DNA of 45,758 nucleotides, taken from NCBI GenBank assembly GCA_902791745.1, contig CADAWZ010000003.1, positions 1 through 45,758 of the forward strand, in the 5' to 3' direction. This document shows positions 34,642 through 42,327 of this stretch, one piece after another (position 1 is the stretch's first letter; each line of letters begins with the position of its first letter). This DNA comes from an uncultured bacterium. GTDB lineage: Bacteria; Vulcanimicrobiota; CADAWZ01. The position numbers and the translations under genes were made by a program. A model generated the notes under the pieces. That model worked only from the letters and a program-made list of their open reading frames with translations, made no database searches and had not been told where the DNA came from.

Positions 34642-35802
34642 ATGGAGTATTTCCTGAGTGAGAAAGAAAAAATAGTTGCTGAAACCGCAAGAGAATTTGC
34701 GGAAAAATATATAAGACCTGTTAGGGCAGAATATGATGAAACTGGCGAATTTCCATGGGAAATTCTAAAGAAAATGGGACAAGCTGATTTGTGCGGAATC
34801 TATATTCCAGAAGAATATGGCGGACTTGGCTTAGGTGTTTTTGGATTGACACTTGCTGTTGAAGAAATGAGCAAAGTTTGTGGCGGTATCACACTTGCAA
34901 TGGCTGCAACAGCTCTTGGAACATTTCCACTTATTCTTTATGGAAACAAAGAACAAAAAGAAAAATATCTTCCCAAAATAGCCTCTGGTGATATGATATG
35001 TGCTTTTGGTTTGACAGAAGCAAATGCTGGTTCTGATGCTGGAAGTATTGCAACAAGAGCAGATAAAGATGGTGATTACTATGTTTTGAATGGTACAAAA
35101 ACATGGATAACAAATGGTGGAGTTGCCGATTTATATACTGTGATTGCTGTAACAGATAAATCAAAAGGTGCAAGAGGCACGACAGCTTTTTTAGTTGAAA
35201 AAGGAACTGAAGGCTTCAGTTTTGGAAGAAAAGAAAACAAAATGGGTATAAGAGCTTCTTCAACTACTGAACTTGTTTTTGAAAATTGCAGAGTTCATAA
35301 AAGCCAAATTCTTTCAAGAGAAGGAATGGGATTTATTGTTGCTATGAATACACTTTGTAATTCAAGACCTGGTGTTGCTGCTCAAGCTCTCGGTATTGCA
35401 GCAGGAGCTCTTGATGAAGCACTTAAGTTTTCAATGGAAAGAAAACAGTTTGGAAGTCCTATTTCATCTTTCCAAGCTATACAGCACATGTTGGCAGATA
35501 TGGCAATGGAAGTTGAAGCAGCGAGAGCTATTTTATATCAAACTGCAAGAACTATTGATTCTAAAAAGCAGAAAAATTTCTCAAAGGAATCTGCTATGGC
35601 AAAAGCATTTTGTTCTGATGTTGCAATGAGAACAACTGTAAATGCTGTTCAGATTTTTGGCGGAAGCGGTTATATGAAAGATTATCCTGCTGAAAAGATG
35701 ATGAGAGATGCAAAAATCACTCAAATTTATGAAGGTACTAATCAAATTTGCCGTAATGAAATAGCACTTCAACTTATCAAAGATGTAAAAGGTAAAAAGT
35801 AG
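34642..35802 (+). CDS. acd: Acyl-CoA dehydrogenase (butyryl-CoA dehydrogenase type)
   Basis: The 386-residue flavoenzyme is full length for short-chain acyl-CoA dehydrogenases. It has the first signature AFGLTEANAGSDAG, the FAD segment WITNGG, the second signature with KQFGSPISSFQAIQHMLADM, and near the end QIYEGTNQICRNEIA with the expected catalytic Glu. In anaerobes the enzyme reduces enoyl-CoA or oxidises acyl-CoA with ETF as partner. AAGGAG lies nine bases before the ATG, and etfB begins 12 bp after its stop. Chain-length preference cannot be read from sequence. Confidence 0.93.
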   Translation: MEYFLSEKEKIVAETAREFAEKYIRPVRAEYDETGEFPWEILKKMGQADLCGIYIPEEYGGLGLGVFGLTLAVEEMSKVCGGITLAMAATALGTFPLILYGNKEQKEKYLPKIASGDMICAFGLTEANAGSDAGSIATRADKDGDYYVLNGTKTWITNGGVADLYTVIAVTDKSKGARGTTAFLVEKGTEGFSFGRKENKMGIRASSTTELVFENCRVHKSQILSREGMGFIVAMNTLCNSRPGVAAQALGIAAGALDEALKFSMERKQFGSPISSFQAIQHMLADMAMEVEAARAILYQTARTIDSKKQKNFSKESAMAKAFCSDVAMRTTVNAVQIFGGSGYMKDYPAEKMMRDAKITQIYEGTNQICRNEIALQLIKDVKGKK

Positions 35803-35814
35803 GAGAAGAAATAG

Positions 35815-36609
35815 ATGAATATAGTCGTTTGTATAAAACAGGTTCCAGCTAATACACATGTAAAAATGGATCCTGTTACACATACTTTAATAAGAGATAG
35901 ATCAGGCTCAACAATAAATCCTTATGATTTACATGCATTGGAAACAGCTCTTCAAATAAGAGAAAATTATGGTGGACGAGTTACTGCTGTTACAATGGGT
36001 CCACCTCATGCTTCTGATATATTAAAAACAGCTGTTGGTATGACTGTTGATGATGGTATTTTGATTTGTGGAAGAGAATTTGCAGGAGCTGATACACTTG
36101 CAACTTCTTATACTATTTCAAGTGCAATCAAAAAAGTTTGTCCTGCTGATTTAATTATTTGTGGAAAAATTGCTATTGATGGAGATACAGCACAAGTAGG
36201 ACCTGGAATTTCACAATGGCTTGGAATGTCTCTTGTTTGTAATGTTATTAAAATAGAAAAAATAGAAGATAAGAAAATCATTGTAAAAAGAGCTGTCGAA
36301 GGTGGAAATGAACTCGTTTCTGTTACTCTTCCAGCTGTAATTACTGTTGACAAATCAATAAATGTTCCTCGAATTGAGTCAATAAAGGGAAGATTTAAAA
36401 AATGTGATTTTGAACCAAAGACTGTCAATGCTGAAGCAATTGAATGTGATTTGACAAAAATAGGATTAAATGGCTCTCCAACTTCTGTTTTTAAGGTATT
36501 TATACCTGAAAGACAAAAGGCAGATCATGAATTGATTGAAGGCAAGAATGTTGCTGAAAAAGCACAAAAAGTAGCAGATTTTCTTTTTGAATCTAAGCTG
36601 ATTGTTTAG
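35815..36609 (+). CDS. etfB: Electron transfer flavoprotein, beta subunit
   Basis: The 264-residue EtfB has CIKQVPANTHVKMDP at the N-terminus, NPYDLHALETALQIRE, and REFAGADTLATSYTI followed by IDGDTAQVGPGI. These latter two blocks resemble the anaerobe-type EtfB group that includes flavin-based electron-bifurcating complexes with acyl-CoA dehydrogenases. It binds flavin or AMP at the interface with EtfA. It follows acd by 12 bp; etfA begins 17 bp after its stop, so the three form one operon. Confidence 0.93.
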   Translation: MNIVVCIKQVPANTHVKMDPVTHTLIRDRSGSTINPYDLHALETALQIRENYGGRVTAVTMGPPHASDILKTAVGMTVDDGILICGREFAGADTLATSYTISSAIKKVCPADLIICGKIAIDGDTAQVGPGISQWLGMSLVCNVIKIEKIEDKKIIVKRAVEGGNELVSVTLPAVITVDKSINVPRIESIKGRFKKCDFEPKTVNAEAIECDLTKIGLNGSPTSVFKVFIPERQKADHELIEGKNVAEKAQKVADFLFESKLIV

Positions 36610-36626
36610 TGGGAGGCATTAATTTT

Positions 36627-37826
36627 ATGTCAATAAGAGTTATAGAAGAAAAATGTGTTGGCTGTGGTCTTTGCTCAAGAAAATGTCCACAGAGTGCAAT
36701 AACTGTTGTAAATAAAAAGGCTTCAATAGATGAATCTAAATGTATTGTTTGCAAATTATGTGTAAACACTTGTAGATTTAATGCAATAGAAGTTGTTGGA
36801 CAAAAACAAGAAAATAGCGAAAAATCTTCCTATAAAGGAATAGCTGTTTACGCTGAATCAATAGATGGAAAATTTAATCCTGTTGCTTATGAGCTTTTGT
36901 CAAAAGCAAATGATTTGGTAGTTAAGACAGGAGAAAATGTATTTGCCTTTGTTTTAGGAAGTGGATTTACAGATGAAAATCTATCAACGCTTTGCAAATA
37001 TGCTGATTTTGTATATGTTGTAGACAATCCATTTTTGGAAAAATACAGAGATGATGTTTATTCAAAAGTAATGGCTTACATTTTAAAGCAATATAAACCA
37101 TCTGCAATTCTCTCTGGTTCCACAATTAGAGGCCGTTCTTTCATGCCAAGAGTTGCTACAGAACTTGAAACAGGATTAACTGCTGATTGTATCTCAATTG
37201 AAATGGATGAGAATACAGGTAATTTAATCCAGACAAGACCTGCATTTGGTGGCGATTTGATGGCTTCTATTTTGTGTGAAAATACAAGACCTCAAATGTC
37301 AACTGTCCGTCAAGGTGTTTTTCCTGTAAATGAATCAATAAACAAAAATGGAAAAATCGTAAAAGTTGATGTTCCAGAAGAATTATTAAAATCCAATATG
37401 GAAATTTTGGGCTTTGAACCTTGTTCTTGTAGTGATGTAAATATAGCAGATTATGATATAGTTGTTGCTGGTGGAAGAGGACTTCGAAATGAAAAAGGTT
37501 TTGCTCTTTTGAGACAACTTGCAGACCTCCTTGGCGGTTGTGTTGCTGGTTCGAGACCTGCTTGTGATTGTGGATTTATTCCACATTCAGCACAGATTGG
37601 TCAAACTGGTGTTACAATAAAACCAAAATTATATTTGGCAATAGGTATTTCAGGAGCTGTACAACATATTTCAGGAGTAGAGGAAGCGGAATTGATTATC
37701 GCTGTAAATACAGATCCAAATGCTCCTATATTTGATATAGCAGACTATGGAATTATAGCCGATGCTTTTGAGTTTTTACCAGCATTGATTGAAAAAATAA
37801 AAGACAAAAAATTTGCGAAAAAATAA
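36627..37826 (+). CDS. etfA: Electron transfer flavoprotein, alpha subunit, with N-terminal two-cluster ferredoxin domain
   Basis: The 399-residue protein is longer than plain EtfA (about 320) because residues 1-60 form a ferredoxin-like domain. Two Cys quartets (CVGCGLCSRKCP and CIVCKLCVNTCR) should hold two [4Fe-4S] clusters. The EtfA body follows, with SGSTIRGRSFMPRVA, TADCI, the FAD-binding GGRGL, and GISGAVQH...NTDPNAPIFDIADYG. ATG 36627 is chosen because GGGAGG lies ten bases upstream; GTG 36609 overlaps the etfB stop. Ferredoxin-fused EtfA occurs in bifurcating systems such as caffeyl-CoA reductase and lactate dehydrogenase/Etf complexes. Confidence 0.94.
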   Translation: MSIRVIEEKCVGCGLCSRKCPQSAITVVNKKASIDESKCIVCKLCVNTCRFNAIEVVGQKQENSEKSSYKGIAVYAESIDGKFNPVAYELLSKANDLVVKTGENVFAFVLGSGFTDENLSTLCKYADFVYVVDNPFLEKYRDDVYSKVMAYILKQYKPSAILSGSTIRGRSFMPRVATELETGLTADCISIEMDENTGNLIQTRPAFGGDLMASILCENTRPQMSTVRQGVFPVNESINKNGKIVKVDVPEELLKSNMEILGFEPCSCSDVNIADYDIVVAGGRGLRNEKGFALLRQLADLLGGCVAGSRPACDCGFIPHSAQIGQTGVTIKPKLYLAIGISGAVQHISGVEEAELIIAVNTDPNAPIFDIADYGIIADAFEFLPALIEKIKDKKFAKK

Positions 37827-37860
37827 ATTATTGTTGTGATAGTTATTAACTTGGTAATTA

Positions 37861-37990
37861 GGGCGTCTTGGTAAACTGCATATTAGCCAATTTTTGCGGT
37901 GTAAGTCATTCACTCCAACTCCGCTTCGCTCTAATTTCGTTCGTTGTATTGCACCGCAAAAACTTTACTTAACTGGCAAAACATTTTTAA
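37861..37990. repeat. Palindromic MITE-like repeat, copy 3 (short-core type)
   Basis: It starts with the family end TTGGTAAACTG (37868) and has an inner palindrome from TAGCCAATTTTTGCGGTGTAAG to GCACCGCAAAAAC. The core CACTCCAACTCCGCTTCGCT is shared word for word with the copy near 44500 and nearly so with copy 1. The distal arm is degraded, with ACTGGC in place of TTGGC. It lies just downstream of etfA, where no other terminator is visible. Confidence 0.75.
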
Positions 37991-38066
37991 TACATATATA
38001 GTTAATACAAAAAATAAATAAAAAGTTACTGAAAATTATCAAATATAGGCTTATATACTGCGACTT

Positions 38067-38237
38067 TGTCATTGCGAGGCTTTAGCCGTGGCAATCTCAA
38101 CCGCTTAATTTAAATTTAGTAATTTATGAAGTAGATCGAGTACAATATTATAAATATAGGCGATCGACTTAATTTTCAATCAAATAATAATTTACAGGCT
38201 TAGATTGCCACGGTCGCCCAGCTACCTTGCAATGACA
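38067..38237. repeat. Inverted-repeat element with TGTCATTGC ends
   Basis: The left end begins TGTCATTGCGAGGC and continues to CCGTGGCAATCTCAA; the right end is its imperfect reverse complement (GATTGCCACGG... to CCTTGCAATGACA). About 95 bp of AT-rich sequence lies between. Similar TGTCATTGCGAGG...GGCAATCT palindromes occur, from memory, in many unrelated genomes as short mobile repeats. It is distinct from the GCCAATTTTTG family. With the copy at 37861 it fills most of the gene-free stretch 37827-38330; the last 90 bp before thpR are AT-rich without a clear feature. Confidence 0.75.
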
Positions 38238-38330
38238 TCTCTTCAAATAGAGTCTGTGTTTTGGTAGATTTTAAAATATTAATAAAAAAATTGAATTATT
38301 TACAGCAATAATCAATTTAATAAAAAAGAC

Positions 38331-38855
38331 ATGAGAATATTTACTGGATTTTTTACAAATAATGATACAAAATCAAAAATCAATGAATATATTGATTTTT
38401 TGAAAGAAAAATCTGTATCTGGTAATTTTACACATTTTAATAATATACATCTAACTTTGATTTTTTTAGGTGAAATCAATGACAGACAGTATAAATCACT
38501 TGTAAGAGCCGTTGAGAATGTTGAATTTTCTCCTTTTGAAATTCAATTTGACCAAATCGGAAAATTTGAAGGAAAAAGAGGTGAAAAAGGCGATCTCTAT
38601 TGGATTGGAGCGGATAAAAATGATGAGTTGAACTTTGTTTATAAATCATTGAAAAATGAGATTATGAAAGAAAAACTTACTTTTGACGCTAAAACATATA
38701 AGCCACATATAACTATTGGCAGGCAAGTTATTCTCAAAAATTCAAGTGAAGAACTCTGTAAAAAAATAACTCCTATCAATTTTAAGATAGACAAGATTAA
38801 TATAATCAAATCGGAAAGAACTCTAAATGGTATGAAATATGTAAAGTTAATGTAG
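38331..38855 (+). CDS. thpR: RNA 2',3'-cyclic phosphodiesterase (2'-5' RNA ligase family)
   Basis: The 174-residue 2H-phosphoesterase has both catalytic HxTx motifs, HLTL (in NNIHLTLIFLG, about 43-46) and HITI (in KPHITIGR, about 124-127), in the correct spacing. The family opens 2',3'-cyclic phosphates on RNA ends and can ligate 2'-5' in vitro. The N-terminus MRIFTGFF resembles the usual MRLFIAI start. It is 10 bp upstream of the acidic FlbD-like gene. Confidence 0.93.
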   Translation: MRIFTGFFTNNDTKSKINEYIDFLKEKSVSGNFTHFNNIHLTLIFLGEINDRQYKSLVRAVENVEFSPFEIQFDQIGKFEGKRGEKGDLYWIGADKNDELNFVYKSLKNEIMKEKLTFDAKTYKPHITIGRQVILKNSSEELCKKITPINFKIDKINIIKSERTLNGMKYVKLM

Positions 38856-38865
38856 GGAGGTTTTT

Positions 38866-39210
38866 ATGAAAACAAAATTTTTACAACTTCATGATATGGG
38901 AGAGCTTATAATCGTAAATGCAGATGAAATAAGATTAGTAGAACCTTATAGCTTAGACGAAGAAGAAATGGAAGATGAAGATGAACTCGATGAAGATGAA
39001 GATGAACTCGATGAAGATGAAGACCTCGATGAAGAAGTAGAAAAAACAGAGAAAGAACTCAATGAAGATGAAGAAGAAATAGAAGAACTTGACGAAGAAG
39101 ATGAGTCTTCTGAAGATGGATATAAGGCTGTTATTTCTTACAAAGGTATTAAAAATAGCTATACATTCGTTGATGAAACACCAGAAGAAATTTGGGAAAT
39201 GCTCGAATAA
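38866..39210 (+). CDS. FlbD-like small protein interrupted by an acidic low-complexity insert
   Basis: In this 114-residue protein, residues 1-28 (FLQLHDMGELIIVNADEIRL) and 86-114 (AVISYKGIKNSYTFVDETPE then EIWEML) together resemble the small beta/alpha FlbD-type fold, whose members are about 60-70 residues. Between them, residues about 31-84 are almost all Asp/Glu/Leu, encoded by imperfect GATGAA/GAACTC repeats. The resemblance is by eye. No flagellar genes are near, so a flagellar role is not implied. GGAGG precedes ATG 38866, and a terminator follows. Confidence 0.65.
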   Translation: MKTKFLQLHDMGELIIVNADEIRLVEPYSLDEEEMEDEDELDEDEDELDEDEDLDEEVEKTEKELNEDEEEIEELDEEDESSEDGYKAVISYKGIKNSYTFVDETPEEIWEMLE

Positions 39211-39236
39211 TAATTTTTAGAGTATCGTAAAAAAGT

Positions 39237-39275
39237 GGGGGTGTGAGATTTATATCTCACAATCCCATTTTTTTA
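39237..39275 (+). terminator. Intrinsic terminator after the FlbD-like gene
   Basis: TGTGAGAT (39242-39249) pairs with ATCTCACA (39254-39261) over a four-base loop. GGG/CCC extends the stem past a mismatch, and seven T residues follow. Confidence 0.85.
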
Positions 39276-39279
39276 TTTG

Positions 39280-39323
39280 TCAATTCGTTTATAAATTTTT
39301 AATAAAATTTATAAACGAATTGA
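39280..39323. repeat. Perfect 20-bp inverted repeat with 4-bp centre
   Basis: The arm TCAATTCGTTTATAAATTTT (39280-39299) is matched base for base by its reverse complement (39304-39323) around TAAT. It starts 5 bp after the T tract of the terminator at 39237-39275 and ends 61 bp before the next gene. It lacks a T run of its own, so it is not needed for termination. It could be an operator, a recombination or integration site, or a cruciform-forming element. Confidence 0.85.
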
Positions 39324-39384
39324 TCCGTCAACTTCTAAAAGACCTAACAAAACAAATAAATTTAAAGATGAGGAACTTTGTTAT

Positions 39385-39627
39385 ATGACAGTTCCTTTTG
39401 ATTCTTTAAAAAATTTTGATTATAAAAAACTTACATTTGGAGGAAAACAAGCAAGTAAATTATCCCCTAAAGTAAAAAGGTATTTTAAAGTTTTTGCTAA
39501 AGTAAATTTAGAAAAATTGCTATTATTTTGGGAAAAAGGCATTTTAAATGAATATGAAAAGGATTGGAAATATTCTATTGAAGGTGAAATAGAAAAAGAA
39601 TCAAAAATATATGATTTAGGAGTGTGA
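39385..39627 (+). CDS. Small orphan protein, function unknown
   Basis: The 80-residue, Lys-rich soluble protein has FGGKQASKLSPKVKRYFKVF and a helix with LEKLLLFWEKGILNEYEKDW. GAGGA lies ten or so bases before ATG 39385. Its stop is 3 bp ahead of the next gene, so the two form a pair. It follows the perfect palindrome and is flanked by repeats. The two-gene layout recalls toxin-antitoxin or effector-immunity pairs, but no known domain is recognised, so that is only a possibility. Confidence 0.55.
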   Translation: MTVPFDSLKNFDYKKLTFGGKQASKLSPKVKRYFKVFAKVNLEKLLLFWEKGILNEYEKDWKYSIEGEIEKESKIYDLGV

Positions 39628-39630
39628 GGT

Positions 39631-40326
39631 ATGCGTAAGAGATATTACCCAAAAACAGGTAAAATTTATATTGAGAATGAAAATAGAGAATTTATTCTTA
39701 AAGATATTAAAGAACCAATAATTTTTACAGAAAATACTGAATATAAGCAAGTAACTAAAGGTATTGTTTTTCTAAAAAAATTTAGCAAATATGACTATGA
39801 AAACTATGAAGATGAAAAATTTGTAGATGTAAATGATAAAGATATACAAGAAGAATTATATTATAATGAATATGGCGATGGATGTTATATGGAAACAGAC
39901 GATTCGCCCTCACAAAGTGAATTTAAACAATATACCGAAGAAGAAAAAATTAGAGATTTGGAAATTGAAAAATATTGTAAAGATAGATATAAAGCATTTA
40001 AAAGCAACATTAAGAAAATTGTTCCTATTAAAGAATTGCCTATGAATTTAATTCTTGCTATGGGAGACGATAGACATATACCTATAATTAAGTTCGATAA
40101 TAATATAGGAAATTTAGATATCTATCATTTTGATAGCGATATTAATCCAGACATTACCATAAGTAGTGATAAACCTAAAATAAGAGGCGGTATAGGAGAT
40201 TTATTTAAATCTGAATTTGATTATTTAGTAAAATTTGTAGCTGAAAATCATAATACTTTGTTACAATATTGGGCTTATAAATGCGATGAAGAACAAGTTT
40301 TACAGTGGCTGGATTTTGATGTCTAA
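39631..40326 (+). CDS. Orphan acidic protein, function unknown
   Basis: The 231-residue soluble protein has a beta-like N-terminus, a Tyr/Asp/Glu-rich middle (about 50-110), a strand-rich part (PMNLILAMGDDRHIPIIKF) and a C-terminal helix, LVKFVAENHNTLLQYWAYKC. Helices of this last kind end several small proteins of toxin-antitoxin and phage modules, but I cannot name a family. GAGG precedes ATG 39631. It is paired with the 80-residue gene and ends 18 bp before a bidirectional terminator. Confidence 0.55.
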   Translation: MRKRYYPKTGKIYIENENREFILKDIKEPIIFTENTEYKQVTKGIVFLKKFSKYDYENYEDEKFVDVNDKDIQEELYYNEYGDGCYMETDDSPSQSEFKQYTEEEKIRDLEIEKYCKDRYKAFKSNIKKIVPIKELPMNLILAMGDDRHIPIIKFDNNIGNLDIYHFDSDINPDITISSDKPKIRGGIGDLFKSEFDYLVKFVAENHNTLLQYWAYKCDEEQVLQWLDFDV

Positions 40327-40343
40327 CTAATCAACTAATACAT

Positions 40344-40386
40344 AAAAAATTCCCTTCCTTATTTTTACAATAGGAAAGGGAATTTT
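40344..40386. terminator. Bidirectional intrinsic terminator between convergent genes
   Basis: AAAAAATTCCCTT(T)CC (40344-40357) pairs with GGAAAGGGAATTTTT (40373-40386), with one unpaired base and A/T runs on both sides. It closely resembles the rdgB terminator at 30432-30477 and serves both the orphan gene and the minus-strand Tdh/Kbl group. Confidence 0.85.
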
Positions 40387-40400
40387 TGTTTTTCTACTAT

Positions 40401-40874
40401 TTATTCTTTTGAAGATTGGATTGCGTCCATAGTCAAGTCTTTAAATATGTTTACCCAAGTATTAATTACATTATCATTATTAGCTTTTTGCATTGCGTCA
40501 AGTTCATTTTGCGAATTGCTATTTTTGATCTGAGCCTGTATCTGCCCTATTTTCTGTGTAAGTCTCAAAAACTCATTTTTTAATGCAGTATTCTGAGCTG
40601 TATCAACAATTTTTTTCATAAGCTCTGCCTGCTCTTTTGCAAGTTTGTCCATTTTGTCTTGCATTTGAGCAAGTAATGCCATATTTCTTGAAAGGCTCAT
40701 ACTTCTTCCTGTTGATTCCATATCTTGACTTACTGCAACAAGTCTTTTTAATACTTCTTTTAAATTCGCTTTTGATAAAGGACCTGGAGGAGTTTTCAAA
40801 GGAGCAGAGGCTCCTATTGGAATTCCGAATACACCTGCTGGAGGTTGATTAAAATGACCGCTGAAATTATTCAT
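40401..40874 (-). CDS. Small helical protein of unknown function
   Basis: The 157-residue protein has a Pro/Gly-rich N-terminus (about 1-33) and then long helices rich in Gln, Met, Lys and Asn (about 35-155), with coiled-coil character near MQDKMDKLAKEQAELMKKI. No membrane segment or signal peptide is seen. It starts 21 bp after the kbl stop and ends the minus-strand transcript before the bidirectional terminator. The family is not recognised; co-transcription with kbl need not mean a shared function. Confidence 0.6.
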   Translation of the reverse strand: MNNFSGHFNQPPAGVFGIPIGASAPLKTPPGPLSKANLKEVLKRLVAVSQDMESTGRSMSLSRNMALLAQMQDKMDKLAKEQAELMKKIVDTAQNTALKNEFLRLTQKIGQIQAQIKNSNSQNELDAMQKANNDNVINTWVNIFKDLTMDAIQSSKE

Positions 40875-40895
40875 ATTTTCGCCTTTCAGATTTAG

Positions 40896-42068
40896 TTATT
40901 TGATTATATTTAATTCTTTTCCAGTCTCTTCAAAAATCTTTAATGCAAAATCAAGGTCTTCTATTGAGTGGGAACTGCTTATCATAACTCTTATTCTTGC
41001 TTTGCCTCTTGGAACTGTCGGGAATCCGATTGACATTGCAAATATTCCTTTTTCAAAGAGTTTCTTTGAAAATTCCTGAGCAACATGTGCTTCTCCCAAC
41101 ATTACTGGAGTAATAGGAGTTTCAGAAATGCCTGTGTCAAATCCTAATTTTTTCATTCCTGCTTTGAAGTGATTTGTATTTTTCCAAAGTTTTTTAACTC
41201 TTTCATCTGACTCTGTCATTATGTTTATTGCTTCTATTGAAGCACCAGCATCTGCAGGAGTTACAGCTGATGAAAATAGGAATGGTCTTGCCTTTTGTTT
41301 TAAGAAGTCGATTACTTTTTGTTTACCTGAAACAAATCCACCTACAATTCCAAATGCCTTTGAAAGTGTTCCAACTTCAAAATCTATTCTTCCATGTACT
41401 CCTAAATGATGTGCAATACCTCTTCCATGGTCACCTAAAACGCCTTCGCCATGTGCATCATCAACCATTGTCATTGCACCATATTTTTCAGCTAAATCAC
41501 AAATTTCTTTTAATGGAGCAATATCTCCGTCCATTGAAAATACACCATCTGTGATTATGAGCTTATTTTTTACATCTTTTGCTTCTTTTAATTTTTCTTC
41601 GAGGCTTTCAGGATCATTATGTTTATAGATAAACCTTTGAGCTTTTGAAAGTCTTACCCCATCAATGATTGAAGCATGATTTAGTTCGTCTGTAAATACT
41701 GCATCTTCTTTTGCAGATACGATTGAAGGGATTACGGCTTGGTTTGCTACAAATCCTGATTGTAATGAAAGAGTTGCTTCTGTCTGTTTAAATTCGGAAA
41801 TCTTTTTTTCTAATTCAATATGAAATGACATTGTGCCTGCTATACTTCTTACAGCTCCTGGACCTGCACCATACATGTCCATATATCTTTTTGCACCATC
41901 AACTAATCTTTTTTCGCCTGCCAATCCTAAATAATTATTTGAACAAAGATTTAGAACTTTCTTGCCATCAACTACAATCCATGCACCTTGTGGGCTTTCT
42001 ATTGTTCTTATATTATTGTAAAGACCAACTTCTTTAAGGCGTTTTATTTCTTCATCAATAAAATTCAT
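40896..42068 (-). CDS. kbl: Glycine C-acetyltransferase (2-amino-3-ketobutyrate CoA ligase)
   Basis: The 390-residue alpha-oxoamine synthase uses PLP to cleave 2-amino-3-ketobutyrate with CoA into glycine and acetyl-CoA. It has [10 protein letters not shown] near residue 40, [16 protein letters not shown] with the PLP-binding Asp and His, and TLSKAFG with the Schiff-base Lys. C-terminal [14 protein letters not shown] is also present. Related synthases (KAPS, ALAS, SPT) share these motifs; the tdh gene upstream makes Kbl the clear choice. GGAGG precedes its ATG. A palindromic repeat separates it from tdh. Confidence 0.95.
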   Translation of the reverse strand: MNFIDEEIKRLKEVGLYNNIRTIESPQGAWIVVDGKKVLNLCSNNYLGLAGEKRLVDGAKRYMDMYGAGPGAVRSIAGTMSFHIELEKKISEFKQTEATLSLQSGFVANQAVIPSIVSAKEDAVFTDELNHASIIDGVRLSKAQRFIYKHNDPESLEEKLKEAKDVKNKLIITDGVFSMDGDIAPLKEICDLAEKYGAMTMVDDAHGEGVLGDHGRGIAHHLGVHGRIDFEVGTLSKAFGIVGGFVSGKQKVIDFLKQKARPFLFSSAVTPADAGASIEAINIMTESDERVKKLWKNTNHFKAGMKKLGFDTGISETPITPVMLGEAHVAQEFSKKLFEKGIFAMSIGFPTVPRGKARIRVMISSSHSIEDLDFALKIFEETGKELNIIK

Positions 42069-42135
42069 ACACAGACCTCCTCTTTCGTTGTTATTTTTTT
42101 GAAAATTTTAAATTAACTTAACTTTCTGGAGCTTG

Positions 42136-42316
42136 TTGGTAAATTATCCAATAGCCAATTTTGTGCGATATAATTAAACAAACGCATCAGTTTTTTTCAT
42201 AATAGATATAATAAAAAAGCTCTTAATTTGCGAAAAAAACTGTCTAAGTGAGTGTATTATATCCAAAAATTGGCGTAACCGTAAATAATTAAATATGTGA
42301 AAATAGATTTTACCAA
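42136..42316. repeat. Palindromic MITE-like repeat, copy 4 (long-core type) inside tdh-kbl
   Basis: Outer ends TTGGTAAA (42136-42143) and TTTACCAA (42309-42316) are inverted. The inner core (42152-42274) is the reverse complement of the copy at 29060, with about seven differences. The outer flanks share TTGGTAAA and CGGYTACGCCAATTTTT with copy 1, tying the two core types into one family. It lies in the 259-bp tdh-kbl spacer; the rest of that spacer carries only the kbl ribosome-binding site. Confidence 0.85.
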
Positions 42317-42327
42317 CACACTCTAAT

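Noticed and set aside
39280-39323. Palindrome considered as an intrinsic terminator
   Set aside because: It is AT-rich, has no T run after the stem on either strand, and a good terminator ends 5 bp before it.
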